From assembly GCA_963750045.1 (NCBI GenBank), contig CAVVPD010000004.1:124001-188000 (forward strand): DNA of 64,000 bases. Direction: 5' to 3'. Shown one piece after another: positions 45,695 to 55,976 of the stretch. The notes below the pieces were generated by a model, which had not been told where the DNA came from, ran no database searches, and was given only the letters and a program-made list of their open reading frames with translations. Made by a program: the position numbers and the translations under genes. Numbering within the stretch: the stretch's first letter is position 1; the number at the start of each line of letters is the position of its first letter. The DNA comes from DASUAS01 sp963750045 (lineage in GTDB: Bacteria > Actinomycetota > Acidimicrobiia > IMCC26256 > DASPTH01).

Positions 45695-47285
45695 ATGACG
45701 GCCGGGAACAGCCGTCACCGGTGGGTCTCCGTGGGCCCGCGGAGCTCGCGGTCCGGGTCCAATTTCCTGAAGTACCTCCTCGTCGGCCTCGACGCCGCGG
45801 CGTTGACGATGGCGTGGGCCGTTGCTGCCGTGCTGGCCCCACCGAGCGCGCGGTCCACCTGGGGGTCCGTCGTCGTCGTGCTGGCCCTGGTGGTGGGAGG
45901 GCTCGCGGTGTTCGGAGCGTTCGGCCTCTACCGGGCTCGGGTCTGCAACCTCCGCACCGTCGAGTACGAGCGTCTCTTCCGCGGATGTCTCATCGTGGCG
46001 CTGCTCGCGCTCGCGGTCGCATCGGTCCGTGGCTCGGTGGTCAGGCCGCGGGAGATCGTGCTCGGCGCCGCGCTCGCATGGCTGTTCGCCGGCGTCTTTC
46101 GCGGCGGCTACCGAACCTGGCTCACGAGCGGGCGTCGCGCCGGCCGCCACGTCCGCCCCGTGCTGCTCGTGGGTGGGGGTGCCGAATCGGCCGAGCTGGC
46201 GGCCCTCCTCGCGGAGCATCCCGAGCTCGGCTACCGATCGATCGGGGTCGTGGGCGACGAGCGCGAGGCGCGGCGCCACGGGCTCGAAGAGTGCTGGTGC
46301 GGGGGCCTGGGCGACGGGCTGGCGGTGCTGGCCGAGCGGGGAGTCAACGGGGCGATCGTCTGTGGGAGCGATCTGCAGTCGGCCGAGCTCAACGCGGTCG
46401 TGCAGGACCTCCTGCATGCGGGTGTGCACGTGCAGTTGAGCAGCGGTCTGCACGGCGTCGACGTGGGACGGCTCCGCCCGTCGCCGCTCGCGCACGAGCC
46501 CTTCTTCTACGTGGAGCCGGTGACGCTCGTCCCCTGGCAGTTGCTCGCCAAGCGAGTGGTCGACGTGGCGCTGTCGGCGGTGATCCTGCTGCTCACGTTG
46601 CCGCTGCTGGCGCTGGCGGCGCTCGGCATCAAGCTCCAGGACCGAGGGCCCGTGCTGTTCAAGCAGTGGCGGGTCGGGCGCGACGGCGAGCCGTTCGTGC
46701 TCTACAAGCTCCGCACGATGCGGGAGGGCGCCGAGCACGAGGTCATCGACCTGCCGCGAGCTCAACGTGCGCGACGGCCCGCTCACCAAGCTCCGGCACG
46801 ATCCGCGGGTGACCACGCTCGGCCGCATCTTGCGGGCGACGAGCATCGACGAGCTCCCCCAGCTCTGGAACGTGCTGAACGGCACGATGAGCCTCGTGGG
46901 GCCCCGGCCTGCCTTGCCCGACGAGGTCGTCCACTTCGACGCCGAGCTCCGTGCGCGTGAGGCGGTCCGGCCCGGCATCACCGGGTTGTGGCAGGTGGAG
47001 GGCCGCGACAACCCTTCGTTCGCCGCGTACCGGCGTTTCGACCTCTTCTACCTCGAGAACTGGTCGATCGCGCTCGACTTCGTGATCCTGCTCGGCACGG
47101 TCGAGTCGGTCGTGGCACGGGTCTTCCGAGGCCTGTTGCATCTCGACGAGGACATTTCGATCGCGCCGCCCGAGGTGCGGGACCCGGTGGGTCGTGAGGC
47201 GGGACCGGCTGACCGGCGCACCGAGCCGACGACCGAGCTCCCGGAATTGCCGGTAGCGAAGAAGGCCGTCGCCGATGTCGGTTGA
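45695..47285 (+). CDS. Polyprenyl-phosphate sugar phosphotransferase (WbaP/CpsE-like), frameshifted
   Basis: Priming enzyme that puts the first sugar-1-phosphate on undecaprenyl phosphate. Several N-terminal membrane helices (YLLVGLDAAALTMAWAVAAV and on) are followed by a CoA-binding-like domain (VLLVGGGAESAELAALLAEH). The transferase begins KRVVDVALSAVILLLTLPLL and has RVGRDGEPFVLYKLRTMREG. A shift near 46750 leads to LTKLRHDPRVTTLGRILRAT, SIDELPQLWNVLNGTMSLVG, PRPALPDEV and GLWQVEGRDNPSF, the catalytic and sugar-binding motifs. About 530 residues. It starts the plus-strand run of polysaccharide genes. Confidence 0.9.
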
Positions 47286-47351
47286 TCGCGGTGCGGTGGA
47301 TGCAGGAATGTTGAGCTGCACTGCGCCCAACCGGTTCTCGATGGCGCGCCT

Positions 47352-48143
47352 GTGAGCGCTGTGCTCGCGAGGGTGGACGTGCTCGGCGTTCCCGTGAGCG
47401 CAGGTTCGCTCGACGACGTCGTCCGGCAGGTCGCGAGTTGGATCATCGCCGACAGGCCGTCGTTCGCGATCTTTCGCGATGTCCACGGCATCATGCGGTC
47501 ACAGCACAACGCCCAGGTGATGGCGGCGCACCAGAGCGCGGGGCTCGTCGCGTGCGATGGCATGCCCATGGTCTGGGCGAGCCGCTGGGCCGGCGTTCGC
47601 GGCGCGGAGCGGGTGTGCGGTCGTGACTTCATGTTCGCTCTCTGCGAACGAGCCGAGCGTGAAGGCTGGAGTGCCTTCTTCTATGGTGGCCGCCCCGGCG
47701 TTCCCGAATCCCTGATCCATCAGCTGCTCGCCCGCTTTCCGAAGCTGAAGATCGCAGGCGCGTACTCGCCCCCCTTTCGAGCGCTCACGCCCGCCGAAGA
47801 CGCCGAAGTCAGCGAGATGATCAAGGCATCGCGGGCCGACATCGTCTGGGTGGGGTTGAGCACGCCGAAGCAGGAGTTGTGGATGGCCGAACACGTGGGC
47901 CGAGTCGGCGCGCCGGCACTGCTCGGTGTCGGCGCGGCATTCGATTTCCATGCCGGTGAGATCCGCCACGCGCCCGTGTGGATCCAGCGCGTCGGATTGG
48001 AATGGTTGTTCCGCCTCGCGATGGAACCGCGGCGCCTCGGCGGCCGCTACCTCCGCAACAACCCGGCGTTCATCGCCGCTATTCTGCGACGCCACCCGCG
48101 GCGCCTCGGTGGCGGGGCACCAACTCTGCAGGCAATGCAATGA
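47352..48143 (+). CDS. WecG/TagA/CpsF-family glycosyltransferase (GT26)
   Basis: A 263-residue GT26 enzyme, likely adding the second sugar to the lipid-linked intermediate. Family marks: ARVDVLGVPVSAGSLDDVVR, VACDGMPMVWASRWAG, FFYGGRPGVPESLIHQL, VWVGLSTPKQELWMAEHVG and LLGVGAAFDFHAGEIRHAP, then RVGLEWLFRLAMEPRRLGGR. The GTG start lies 66 bp after the priming transferase stop. It is unbroken, full length and cytoplasmic or peripheral. Confidence 0.93.
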   Translation: MSAVLARVDVLGVPVSAGSLDDVVRQVASWIIADRPSFAIFRDVHGIMRSQHNAQVMAAHQSAGLVACDGMPMVWASRWAGVRGAERVCGRDFMFALCERAEREGWSAFFYGGRPGVPESLIHQLLARFPKLKIAGAYSPPFRALTPAEDAEVSEMIKASRADIVWVGLSTPKQELWMAEHVGRVGAPALLGVGAAFDFHAGEIRHAPVWIQRVGLEWLFRLAMEPRRLGGRYLRNNPAFIAAILRRHPRRLGGGAPTLQAMQ

Positions 48144-48155
48144 AGGACGGATCTC

Positions 48156-49106
48156 GTGGCTGACATCCTGCTGATTCCCACGGACGCGCGGATCTTCGTG
48201 GCGGGGCACCGAGGCCTCGTCGGTTCGGCGCTCGTACGCCACCTCCAGGCGGACGGTTACGAGAACCTCCTGCTCGCGACTCGAGACCAGCTCGATCTCC
48301 GCGATCAGGCGGCGGTGAACTACTGGTTCCGAGCCAATCGCCCGGAATACGTGTACCTGGTCGCAGGCACGGTCGGCGGCATCCTGGCCAATAGCACCCG
48401 ACCCGCCGAGTTCATCTACGACAACTTGATGATCCACAGCACCGTCGTGCATGCCAGTCACCTCTACGGAGTCGAGAAGCTGCTCTACCTGGGTTCCTCG
48501 TGCATCTACCCACGGCTCGCGAACCAGCCGATCCCGGAAGACGAGCTGCTGACGGGACCGCTCGAGCCCACGAACGAGTGGTATGCGATCGCCAAGATCG
48601 CCGGGATCAAGCTGTGCGAGGCGTATCGCAAGCAGTACGGGAGCAACTTCATCTCGGCAATGCCGACGAACCTCTACGGCCCGAACGACAACTTCGATCT
48701 CACCTCGAGCCACGTGCTCCCGGCAATGATCCGCAAGTTCCACGACGCGAAAGTTGAAGGGCGCCGCGAAGTCGAGATCTGGGGTTCCGGCGCGCCTCGA
48801 CGCGAATTCCTCCATGTCGATGACCTTGCCGAGGCGTGTGTCTTCCTGATGGAACGCTATGACGAGCCGGAGCACATCAACGTCGGCACCGGAGAAGACG
48901 TCGACGATCTGTGAGCTTGCCGAGCTGGTCCGAGCGGTGGTGTTCCCTGAGGCGGAGCTCGTCTTCGACACGTCGAAGCCGGATGGGACCCCACGGAAGC
49001 TGCTGGACGTGTCTCGTCTCGAGGCGCTTGGGTGGTCGCCGCGGATCGGTCTCGAAGGCCGGTGTCGCGAGCACATATCAGTGGTTCGTCAAGAACGAGG
49101 AGCTAG
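48156..49106 (+). CDS. fcl: GDP-L-fucose synthase, frameshifted near the C-terminus
   Basis: Short-chain dehydrogenase of about 315 residues that epimerises and reduces GDP-4-keto-6-deoxymannose to GDP-fucose. The N-terminus reads FVAGHRGLVGSALVRHLQAD (Rossmann), then VYLVAGTVGGILANSTRPAE, LYLGSSCIYPRLANQPIPED, NEWYAIAKIAGIKLCEAYRK (YxxxK) and MPTNLYGPNDNFDL. A break near 48900 leads to ICELAELVRAVVFPEAELVF, DTSKPDGTPRKLLDVSRLEA, and a second near 49060 to ASTYQWFVKNEELAN. The stop is uncertain because of these breaks; the end is set from family length. The gene indicates a fucose-type sugar in the polymer. Confidence 0.88.
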
Positions 49107-49264
49107 CGAACTGGCAACGTTCTCGCCGCCGCGGCGGCCGTATAAGGATGTGCGAGTTCGCACTCGCTCTCAGGGCAGTCGCCCCGGGGAGATCCGCGGC
49201 GGGCGACGCCCGTGGGCGATTGCCCGGTCCATGGTGAAGCCCGTGGGCCTCGGAGCGTGGCAAC

Positions 49265-50484
49265 TTGACCACTCTCCGGCGCCAGGGTGCCTGGGCTGTC
49301 GTGGACCAAGTGCTCTCGTCGGGCACCAACTTCGTGCCTTCGCTGCTTCTCTTGGCTCGACTGCTCGGGCCGGCAGGCTTCGGGGCGTTCTCCCTCGCGT
49401 TTCTCGCGTGGTTCGGCGCCCTCGCAGTCCTCAGAAGCGCGTTGATGCAGCCCTACACGCTCGCCGCCGCATCCATCGATGGAGCCGAGTGGCAGGGCGT
49501 CACCAGCCACGCAAGCGGGGCGGTCGTGGCTGGCGGGGTCGTGTTCGGGGGCGCCTTCGCTATCATCGCTGTAGTCGTCGGGACTTCGTCAAGTCTCGGG
49601 CGGCCCTCGTCGCCGTCGCGGTGCTCGCGCCGGACTGGCGCTCTTCAGGAGTTCTGGCGCGTCGGCTTCATTCGCTGCGCAGCGGGCGAGAACGGCCGCC
49701 AGCGAACGACCTCTTCTGGGCGGTCGGCCAAGTGGTCGCGTTCGGCTTCGTGCTCACAAGCGGGCGCGTCACGGTTGCCGGAGGCGTCCTCGCATGGGGG
49801 GCAGGCGCGTGGCTCGCGGCCGGCATTGGGTCCTGCAGCTCTCCGTGAGGCCGGCAGTCGGCACTCTGGCCGTCGGCCAACTGGGCGAAGAAGTGGGCTC
49901 GCATCGGCGCATGGTTCACTGCCACGAGCATCACGTTCACACTCGGTATGTTGGTGATTGCCGTCGTGATCGCTGTCGAGAAGGAAACTCTGGCCTCGGG
50001 CTGTTTCGGGCGGTCCAACTCCTCTTCGGGCCCGTGCAACTTCTCACGATCGGCGCCGAGAGCGTCTTCTTGCCTCACCTGGTTCGGGCGATCAAACGGA
50101 CGGCAACGGCTGGTGTCGCTGAGAGCCGGCGATACTCACTTGTAATGGCTGGTGCATCGCGCGTCTACGGCTTGGTCTTGCTGGTGGCGGCTCACACCGT
50201 GCTGAGGAAGTTCTTCGGCGTCTCAATTCGCGATGGCCACGGTGCTCGTGTTCCCGATGCTCGTCGCGTTCGCTCTTGACGCAGGGCACAGTGGAGCAGA
50301 TTGCTATTACCGCCCGTGCGAACGGAGGCCGGCTCCTCGTCGCCCAAGTGACGCTCGACGATCGTGCGGGTGGCGGCTGTTGTGGTGCTCGTCAGCGTTG
50401 CCGGGCTGCGCGGTGCCGTCTGGGGTCTCGTGATCGGGAGCGGAGTCGCCGCGATCGTGTTCTGGACTCAAGTCGTGCTCTAAG
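49265..50484 (+). CDS. Polysaccharide flippase (Wzx-like), many frameshifts
   Basis: A membrane protein of the O-antigen/teichoic-acid flippase family, recognisable only in pieces. TTG 49265 starts LTTLRRQGAWAVVDQVLSSG, then NFVPSLLLLARLLGPAGFGA, the typical Wzx opening. Later pieces in other frames: NDLFWAVGQVVAFGFVLTSG, TFTLGMLVIAVVIAVEKETL, LFRAVQLLFGPVQLLTIGAE with SVFLPHLVRAI, and the end VLVSVAGLRGAVWGLVIGSG with VAAIVFWTQVVL and TAA at 50482. At least five shifts are needed. Either the sequence is poor here or the gene is decaying; every piece is well conserved, which favours error. Confidence 0.65.
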
Positions 50485-50589
50485 GGCCCGGGAGCGAGGT
50501 CGCCGAAACGCACCGAACCAGAATTCGCAAGCGTGCCAAAGTTAGTCGAGGTCGAGGGGCTGGCGTGATCGGTGGATGACCGTCCGATT

Positions 50590-50712
50590 CCGGCTCTGTC
50601 GCCGTCCTCAACCTCGGGGCTGTTGGCCGCAGCGGGAGCACGATCCTTGCCGCACTGCTCGGCAATCACGACGGATTCCTAGCGTTCGGCGGCTGGGCTC
50701 GAATCGACGCAC
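50590..50712 (+). pseudogene. Sulfotransferase-like N-terminal fragment
   Basis: One frame reads VAVLNLGAVGRSGSTILAAL, then LGNHDGFLAFGGWARI, matching the PAPS-binding P-loop (GRSGST) of sulfotransferases. No matching C-terminal domain follows before the next gene at 50857; the remaining 140 bp hold no motif I recognise. It is either a remnant or a gene broken by indels and deletion. It hints that sulfation may once have been part of this locus. Confidence 0.4.
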
Positions 50713-50856
50713 CTGTCCAGGCAGGTAGATGGGGATTTGGAAAACGGCGTCCTCCGACGGCTTGTTCGCCGCGCACGAAGAAGATGTTGGTTGTTTTGGC
50801 GACATTTCACTTCAAATCGAGGGAGACAGCGTGTGGCATCGTGATGGGGACGCGAG

Positions 50857-51983
50857 ATGCGGGTCCTGATCGCTTCGCTCAGTACGCTACGCCGCGGTCT
50901 ATAACGACGGTACGCTCGAGCAGCTGGCTCCTCGCATCGAGGCTCTTACCGCTGTCGCCGGCGACGTCGAAACACTCTGGCCCGGCGAGAATCGGACGGG
51001 CGCGGCCCCGGCTACCGGGTTGTCGTCTTACCCGTGCGACGCGCGGGGACCTATGCCACGGCACGGCTCGTGGGGATCGATGAGGTCGCAGCTGCTCCGC
51101 GGCCAACCATCATCCATGTGGAATGTGAGCCTTGGCAAGGCGTCGCGGTGCAGTCGGGGTGAGGCTAGCCCGGCGATTGAATGTGCCGATCGGAATTCAC
51201 TTCGCGGAGAATGGTCCGCGGCTCGAAGGCGCCGGCGGAGCGATGCGTCGAGCGCTGGCGTCGTGGGTCCTCGGGCGTTGCGACTACGCCGTGGGGTGGT
51301 CGTCGGCAAGCACACGCGTCGCTGAACGCCTGGCACCCGGGATTCGAAGCGACACGTTCCCGGCGACTGGCGTGTCCATGGGCGCGGTTCCTGTGGATTC
51401 GAGTGATGAGTGGTTCGGCACGGGAAGCGCGACGCTCCCCAAGGTGGCGTTCGTCGGCCGCTTCTCCGAGGAGAAGGGGATCGGCGACTTTCTTGCTGTG
51501 TCCGATGGGCTTGCGCGGCGGCTGCCTTTGAGAGTGGCGCTTGCCGGCGGGGACGATGCGCATGGGGCGGTGGGGCGCTGGGCTCAGGAAAGACCCTGGG
51601 CCTTCCTACACGGCGTTCTCCCACGCCCAAGCGTGAGCTCGTTGCTGGCGACCGCAGATGTTCTGGTTTGTCCGAGTCGGACGACGAGCTTCGTCAAGGA
51701 GCAGTTCGGTAAGGCGGCGGTTGAGGCGATGGCGGTGGGTACGCCAGTGTTCTCCTATGACTGTGGCGCGCTCCCCGAGGTGATCGGCGCTGGCGGCGTC
51801 GTTGTCCCTGAGGGAGCGCGGGATCGACTTGTGGCTGCGCTCGAGCGGCACTTCGGCGGCTCCGCCTCGGATCGGGCTGTGCTGGGAAGGGAGGCCGGGC
51901 TGCGCGCAGTGCGGTTCACGGATGATGCGATCGCCACGAAGCTCGTCGAGCTCTGGACGACGTGCTGCGAACAAGTGACGTGA
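50857..51983 (+). CDS. GT4 glycosyltransferase, frameshifted in the first third
   Basis: About 370 residues. The ATG at 50857 opens MRVLIASLSTL; the following 270 bp need several shifts (pieces DGTLEQLAPRIEALTAVAGD and RPTIIHVECEPWQGVAVQS). From about 51132 the frame is clean: NVPIGIHFAENGPRLEGAGG, then VAFVGRFSEEKGIGDFLAVS, FLHGVLPRPSVSSLLATADV, LVCPSRTTSFVKEQFGKAAV and EAMAVGTPVFSYDCGALPEV, the ExxxxG nucleotide-sugar motif. It is cytoplasmic and probably adds a sugar to the lipid-linked repeat. The next gene starts four bases after its stop. Confidence 0.8.
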
Positions 51984-51986
51984 GCC

Positions 51987-53269
51987 ATGAGAATCCTCCT
52001 GTCCGGCTACGCGTGTGAACCAGGAAGGGGATCCGAGCCGGGGGTGGGCTGGAACATGGCCACGACCCTGGCGAGGGAGCACGAAGTGTGGGTGCTCACA
52101 TCGCACGGGCACCGCAGCGCCATCGAGGCGGAGCTTGCCGGCTGCCCCAGGACAATCTCCATGTCGTCTATGTCGATCCTCTCGGCCGGTCGCTCGACTG
52201 GACTCGAGAATCGGGCCGCTTCCGATGGGCCGTATATCCCCACTACTACCGTGGCAGATGCGGGCCTATTTCGTCGCTCGCTCTCTCCACCGGCGGGTTG
52301 GCTTCGATCTCGCCCATCACGTGACCTACATGAAGTACTCGACCCCGAGCTTCATCTCGTTCTTGCCGATTCCGTTCTTCCTGGGCCCGGTCGGGGGTGG
52401 CGAGTCTGCTCCCATACCCTTCTGGTCGGACTTCAGTCCACGGGCGATGATGTATGAGGTCCTGCGGAGCTGCGCGCGGCCGGCTCGGAGAATGGGATCC
52501 GTCGTCGCGCGACGGCGGCGCAAAGCGCCTACGCATGGGCGACCACCGAAGAAGACTGCCGAGCGGCTCCGGCTCTTGGGCGCACCGCACGTCAGAGTGT
52601 CTTCTGGGTGGCTCTGGATGGCGGCGGAGATAAGGGCCCTGGCGCAACTTCCGGCTCCGGCCGCCGCCCCGATGCGGTTCATCGCTGGACGGGAAGGCTG
52701 CTGCACTGGAAGGGATTCCGCCTGGGGCTCAGGGCGTTTGCCCGCGCGAGGGCTCCCCGACGCCGAGTACTGGATCCTGGGCGACGGCCCTGAGCGGCAG
52801 GCTTTGCAGGCGCTCGCCGGAGACCTGGGCATCGCGAACCGAGTGAGGTTCTGGGGCAACGTGGAACGGCAGACTGCGGTCTCCAAGTTGGGCGAGTGCG
52901 ACGTCCTCGGTGCATCCAGCCTGCACGATTCGGGCGGCTGGGTGTGCTTGGAGGCGATGGCCGCCGGTCGTCCTGTCATCTGTCTCGACCTGGGCGGCCA
53001 CCGGTTCTGGTGACGGCCGATTGCGGCTATCGCGCTCGGCGCATGCGCCATCAGGCGGTCCACGACCTCTCGGTCGCCATGACCCGTCTCGCTGGGGATC
53101 GGGACCTGTGCCGGACATGGGGCACGCCGGGCAACGCCGCGGTCCGAGACCACCTCAATTGGTAACAACACGTCGAAGCACTTGTGACCGTGTACAAGAG
53201 GTTCTCGAGAAGGCCCCGAGATCCGTGCGCGCCGCCTGGAGTCGGCCCCGCGGTTTCCGGAACGCTTGA
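51987..53269 (+). CDS. GT4 glycosyltransferase, many frameshifts
   Basis: About 420 residues in fragments. The ATG at 51987 gives MRILLSGYACEPGRGSEPGV and GWNMATTLAREHEVWVLTSH. Other frames give VVYVDPLGRSLDWTRESGRF, FDLAHHVTYMKYSTPSFISF, FFLGPVGGGESAPIPFWSDF, LPDAEYWILGDGPERQALQA and LHDSGGWVCLEAMAAGRPVI, the GT4 acceptor and donor motifs. The C-terminal piece is GDRDLCRTWGTPGNAAVRDH. The stop at 53267-53269 follows EKAPRSVRAAWSRPRG. The opening SGYACEPGRGSEPG is shared by a distinct actinobacterial GT4 group. Expected to act in the same sugar assembly line. Confidence 0.7.
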
Positions 53270-53304
53270 GAACGATCGAATTGCTCTCCGGCGTCCTCGG
53301 GTGC

Positions 53305-54556
53305 TCACCGAGACGGGCGCGCCCCGTTGATCCCCACGCACATCGACTTCCCGTCCGTCGGGAGCGGATCGCGGCGAGACCCGCAGCCCCAGCAGTCCGG
53401 CCGAGGGACCATCACGAATGCGTAGTCGAGGGGATTGTCCGTACTCATCACGATCAAGATGGCCGCCCGGCATATAGCGCCGCGGCGGGATCGAGTCACG
53501 GCCCGCTTCCGGGAGCGGCAGGAGCAACCTCCGCTCCTGATCGAGAACCACACGGAAGACCGAGGCCCACGAAGCCGAAATCGTAAAGAACCTCAGGTAG
53601 TCGTTGTGCGGGTGACCAAACGAAGGGGAGAGGGAGAACGATCGAGCCGATGCGGCGCCGGGGCCATGCCCGATGACGGGCTGTCCTGGGCTTCAGCCCA
53701 TAGCACCGACCAGACTCCGGTGCGCCCTTCCGCGTTGAGGCTGATACCAGCTACCGAAAGGCTCGCGTCGCCCCGGTGAAGCGCTCCCTGAAGCGGCGCC
53801 CAATCCGTGACCGCCCAATACCCGACGCCAACAAGGAGCACGACGAGAACGCGTTGCGACCCGATGCGTCCGCGACGCCATGAACAGGTGACCGCGATCA
53901 ACACAAAACCAGCGAAGAGCGCTGAACGCGAGAGCGAGATCGCGATTCCGACAATAACGGCCAGCGACCACCACAACGCGCGTCGGTTCCCGGATCTGTA
54001 TTCGGCCAGAAACCAGCCCAGGCAACGAGGGCAACGATCGCCACGGTCGATCGCCACCAACGTGGTGAGATTGGAAGAGCCAAGATCGCTGCTCCGATCA
54101 GCACGGCGGACGTCAACCGGAAACATCGGCGCGACCACGAAGTCGAGGCGACACCGATGACTCGCCGTGACCGTTGCAGCAAGCAACAATCGCCCAGAAA
54201 CGCGACTTGCACCATGAGGAACTGCAGCCCTGCGCGTGATCCACCGATCAAGAACGATCCGACGCCCATGCAAGGTATGCGACGAAGATCGCTGCCGCAC
54301 GCGCGCGGGATCGGTACAGAGTGGTAGAGGAGCACGAGAGTCCAGCTAGCGAATCCCGAAGCACAGCTACACCCGCGGTGAACGAGACCGAGGCGGCTCG
54401 GAGGTTGCCAGGCGGCCGAGAGGGCGACCACGGTGAAGATGAAGACGACGCAGCAACCAGCAAGCCCTAAGGGGACCGGTTGCTTCTGATCGGTCGGAAC
54501 CGGACTGCGGGGAGAATCCGACCTGCTACGCACCGAGAGTCTTCCCCTTGGAGCAT
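53305..54556 (-). CDS. O-antigen ligase/polymerase-like membrane protein, many frameshifts
   Basis: A polytopic membrane protein of the Wzy/WaaL family, on the opposite strand to its neighbours. Hydrophobic pieces: GLAGCCVVFIFTVVALSAAW, LVAIDRGDRCPRC next to WSLAVIVGIAISLSRSALFA and GFVLIAVTCSWRRGRIGSQR. The Wzy_C core is ISLSRSALFAG, then GRTGVWSVLWAEAQDSP and a HPHNDYLRF-like stretch near 53590-53610 in another frame. At least four shifts occur. The start is approximate (ATG 54556). It would polymerise the repeat unit outside the membrane or ligate it to a carrier. Confidence 0.6.
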
Positions 54557-54725
54557 CGATCGCCTTCCCGACGCGATCGATTCTATGAGGGCACTTGTGC
54601 CCAGCGTGCCCCAGCCATCGTGGGTCTGATGGGGCGAGGCTGTGTCCTGTTCGTCGGAGTGGGTGGTGGACACTGTCATCCACGCGCCATGCTGAATGCC
54701 ACCGAGTCGACATCGAGAGGACATA

Positions 54726-55876
54726 GTGCGGGTTCTTGTCGTTCACAACGAGTACCGATCCGCAGATGCCGTCGGGAGAGAACGAGGTGGTCGCTGCAGA
54801 GGTCGAGATGCTCCAACCGCCGGTGTAGATGTCGACACGTACTTCCGATCCAGCGACGAGATCGAGAGTTTCGGCTCGTTGCAGCGCGGGACGTTGCCAT
54901 TCCGTCCGATTTACTCCTTCGAGGATGCCCGTTCGATCCGTGAGCGAATTCGGGCGATCCGGCCCGAGTGGTCCACCTGCACAATCCGTTTCCGCTGATC
55001 TCGCCATGGGTCGTCCGAGTTCGCCAAGGCCGAAGGCGTGCCAGTGGTTCAGACGGTGCACAACTACCGCCATTCCTGCCCGGCCGGCTACTTCTTCCGC
55101 GAGGGGACGGTGTGTGAGGACTGCAGCGGGAAGGCTCTGCCGTGGCCGGCGGTCGTGCACGGTTGTTACCGGGGTTCGCGGCCTCAAAGCGCGGTGATGG
55201 CGGCCGCGGCGCGAGCACACCGTGCGACGTGGCGCATGGTCGACCGTTTCATCGCGGTCAGCGAGTTCGTCGCTCAACACCTGGCGGACTCAGGCGTTCC
55301 CCGGGAGCGGATCAGTCGTACGACCGAACTCCGCTCAGCCGCGGGGTCCCGTACGATCGCCGGGTCCGGGTTCGTGTTCGTCGGTCGGCTCACGGCCGAG
55401 AAGGGCGTCTCGCTGCTGGTGTCCGCGTGGATCGAGTCCCGGGTCTGGGAGGGACAACGACTGGTCGTAGCCGGCGACGGCGCCGGAACGCGATCTCGTG
55501 CTCGCGGCCAGCGACCACAACGTTCGCTACCTGGGCAGCGTCGAACGCGGCACACGTGCCGGCATTGCTCGACGAAGCGGCAGTCGTGGTCATCCCCTCA
55601 CTCTGCTACGAGGGGTTCCCTCGCCTGGTGGCGGAGTCGTTCGACGCGGTCGCCCGGTGGCTGCGACGGCGCTCGGCGCTCTCGGCGAGCTGATCACCGC
55701 GGACGTCGGGTGGACCGCGCCTCCGGAACCGAATACCGTTCGCGGAGATGCTGTCTGTCGCAGCGTCCGATCCGACGGTTGGGCAAAAGGGGGCGGCAGC
55801 ACGAACGGTGTACGAGTCGCGGCTCACGCCAGATGTGACGACTGCGTCATTGGTCGATCTCTATACAAGGCTATGA
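54726..55876 (+). CDS. GT4 glycosyltransferase, several frameshifts
   Basis: About 380 residues. GTG 54726, with gagagga eight bases upstream, starts VRVLVVHNEYRS. In successive frames: GVDVDTYFRSSDEIESFGSL, FPLISPWVVRVAKAEGVPVV, QTVHNYRHSCPAGYFFREGT, CEDCSGKALPWPAVVHGCYR (a Cys-rich insertion typical of one GT4 group), FVFVGRLTAEKGVSLLVSAW, NVRYLGSVERG and VVVIPSLCYEGFPRLVAESF (ExxE-type motif). The end SLVDLYTRL stops at TGA 55874. It is divergent from the O-antigen ligase-like gene. The conserved cysteines (CxxC and C) may bind zinc. Confidence 0.75.
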
Positions 55877-55950
55877 GCGAGCATCGGGCACCGTGGCCTC
55901 GATCGCGCGATGATTGAGCATCCGCTCAGACTTGATGCCCGAATGCTCGC
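55877..55950. terminator. Long inverted repeat between convergent genes, terminator-like
   Basis: Arms GCGAGCATCGGGCA (55877-55890) and TGCCCGAATGCTCGC (55936-55950) pair with one bulged base, loop 45 bases. It starts one base after the glycosyltransferase stop and ends 27 bp before the opposing beta-helix gene's stop, so it could end transcription from both sides. There is no T-run. Confidence 0.5.
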
Positions 55951-55976
55951 GCTCTCATGATCGGCCCCTCCTCGGA

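Noticed and set aside
49265..55876. Calling all polysaccharide genes pseudogenes
   Set aside because: Each fragment is well conserved, and the same kind of break occurs in essential genes, so sequence error is more likely than decay.
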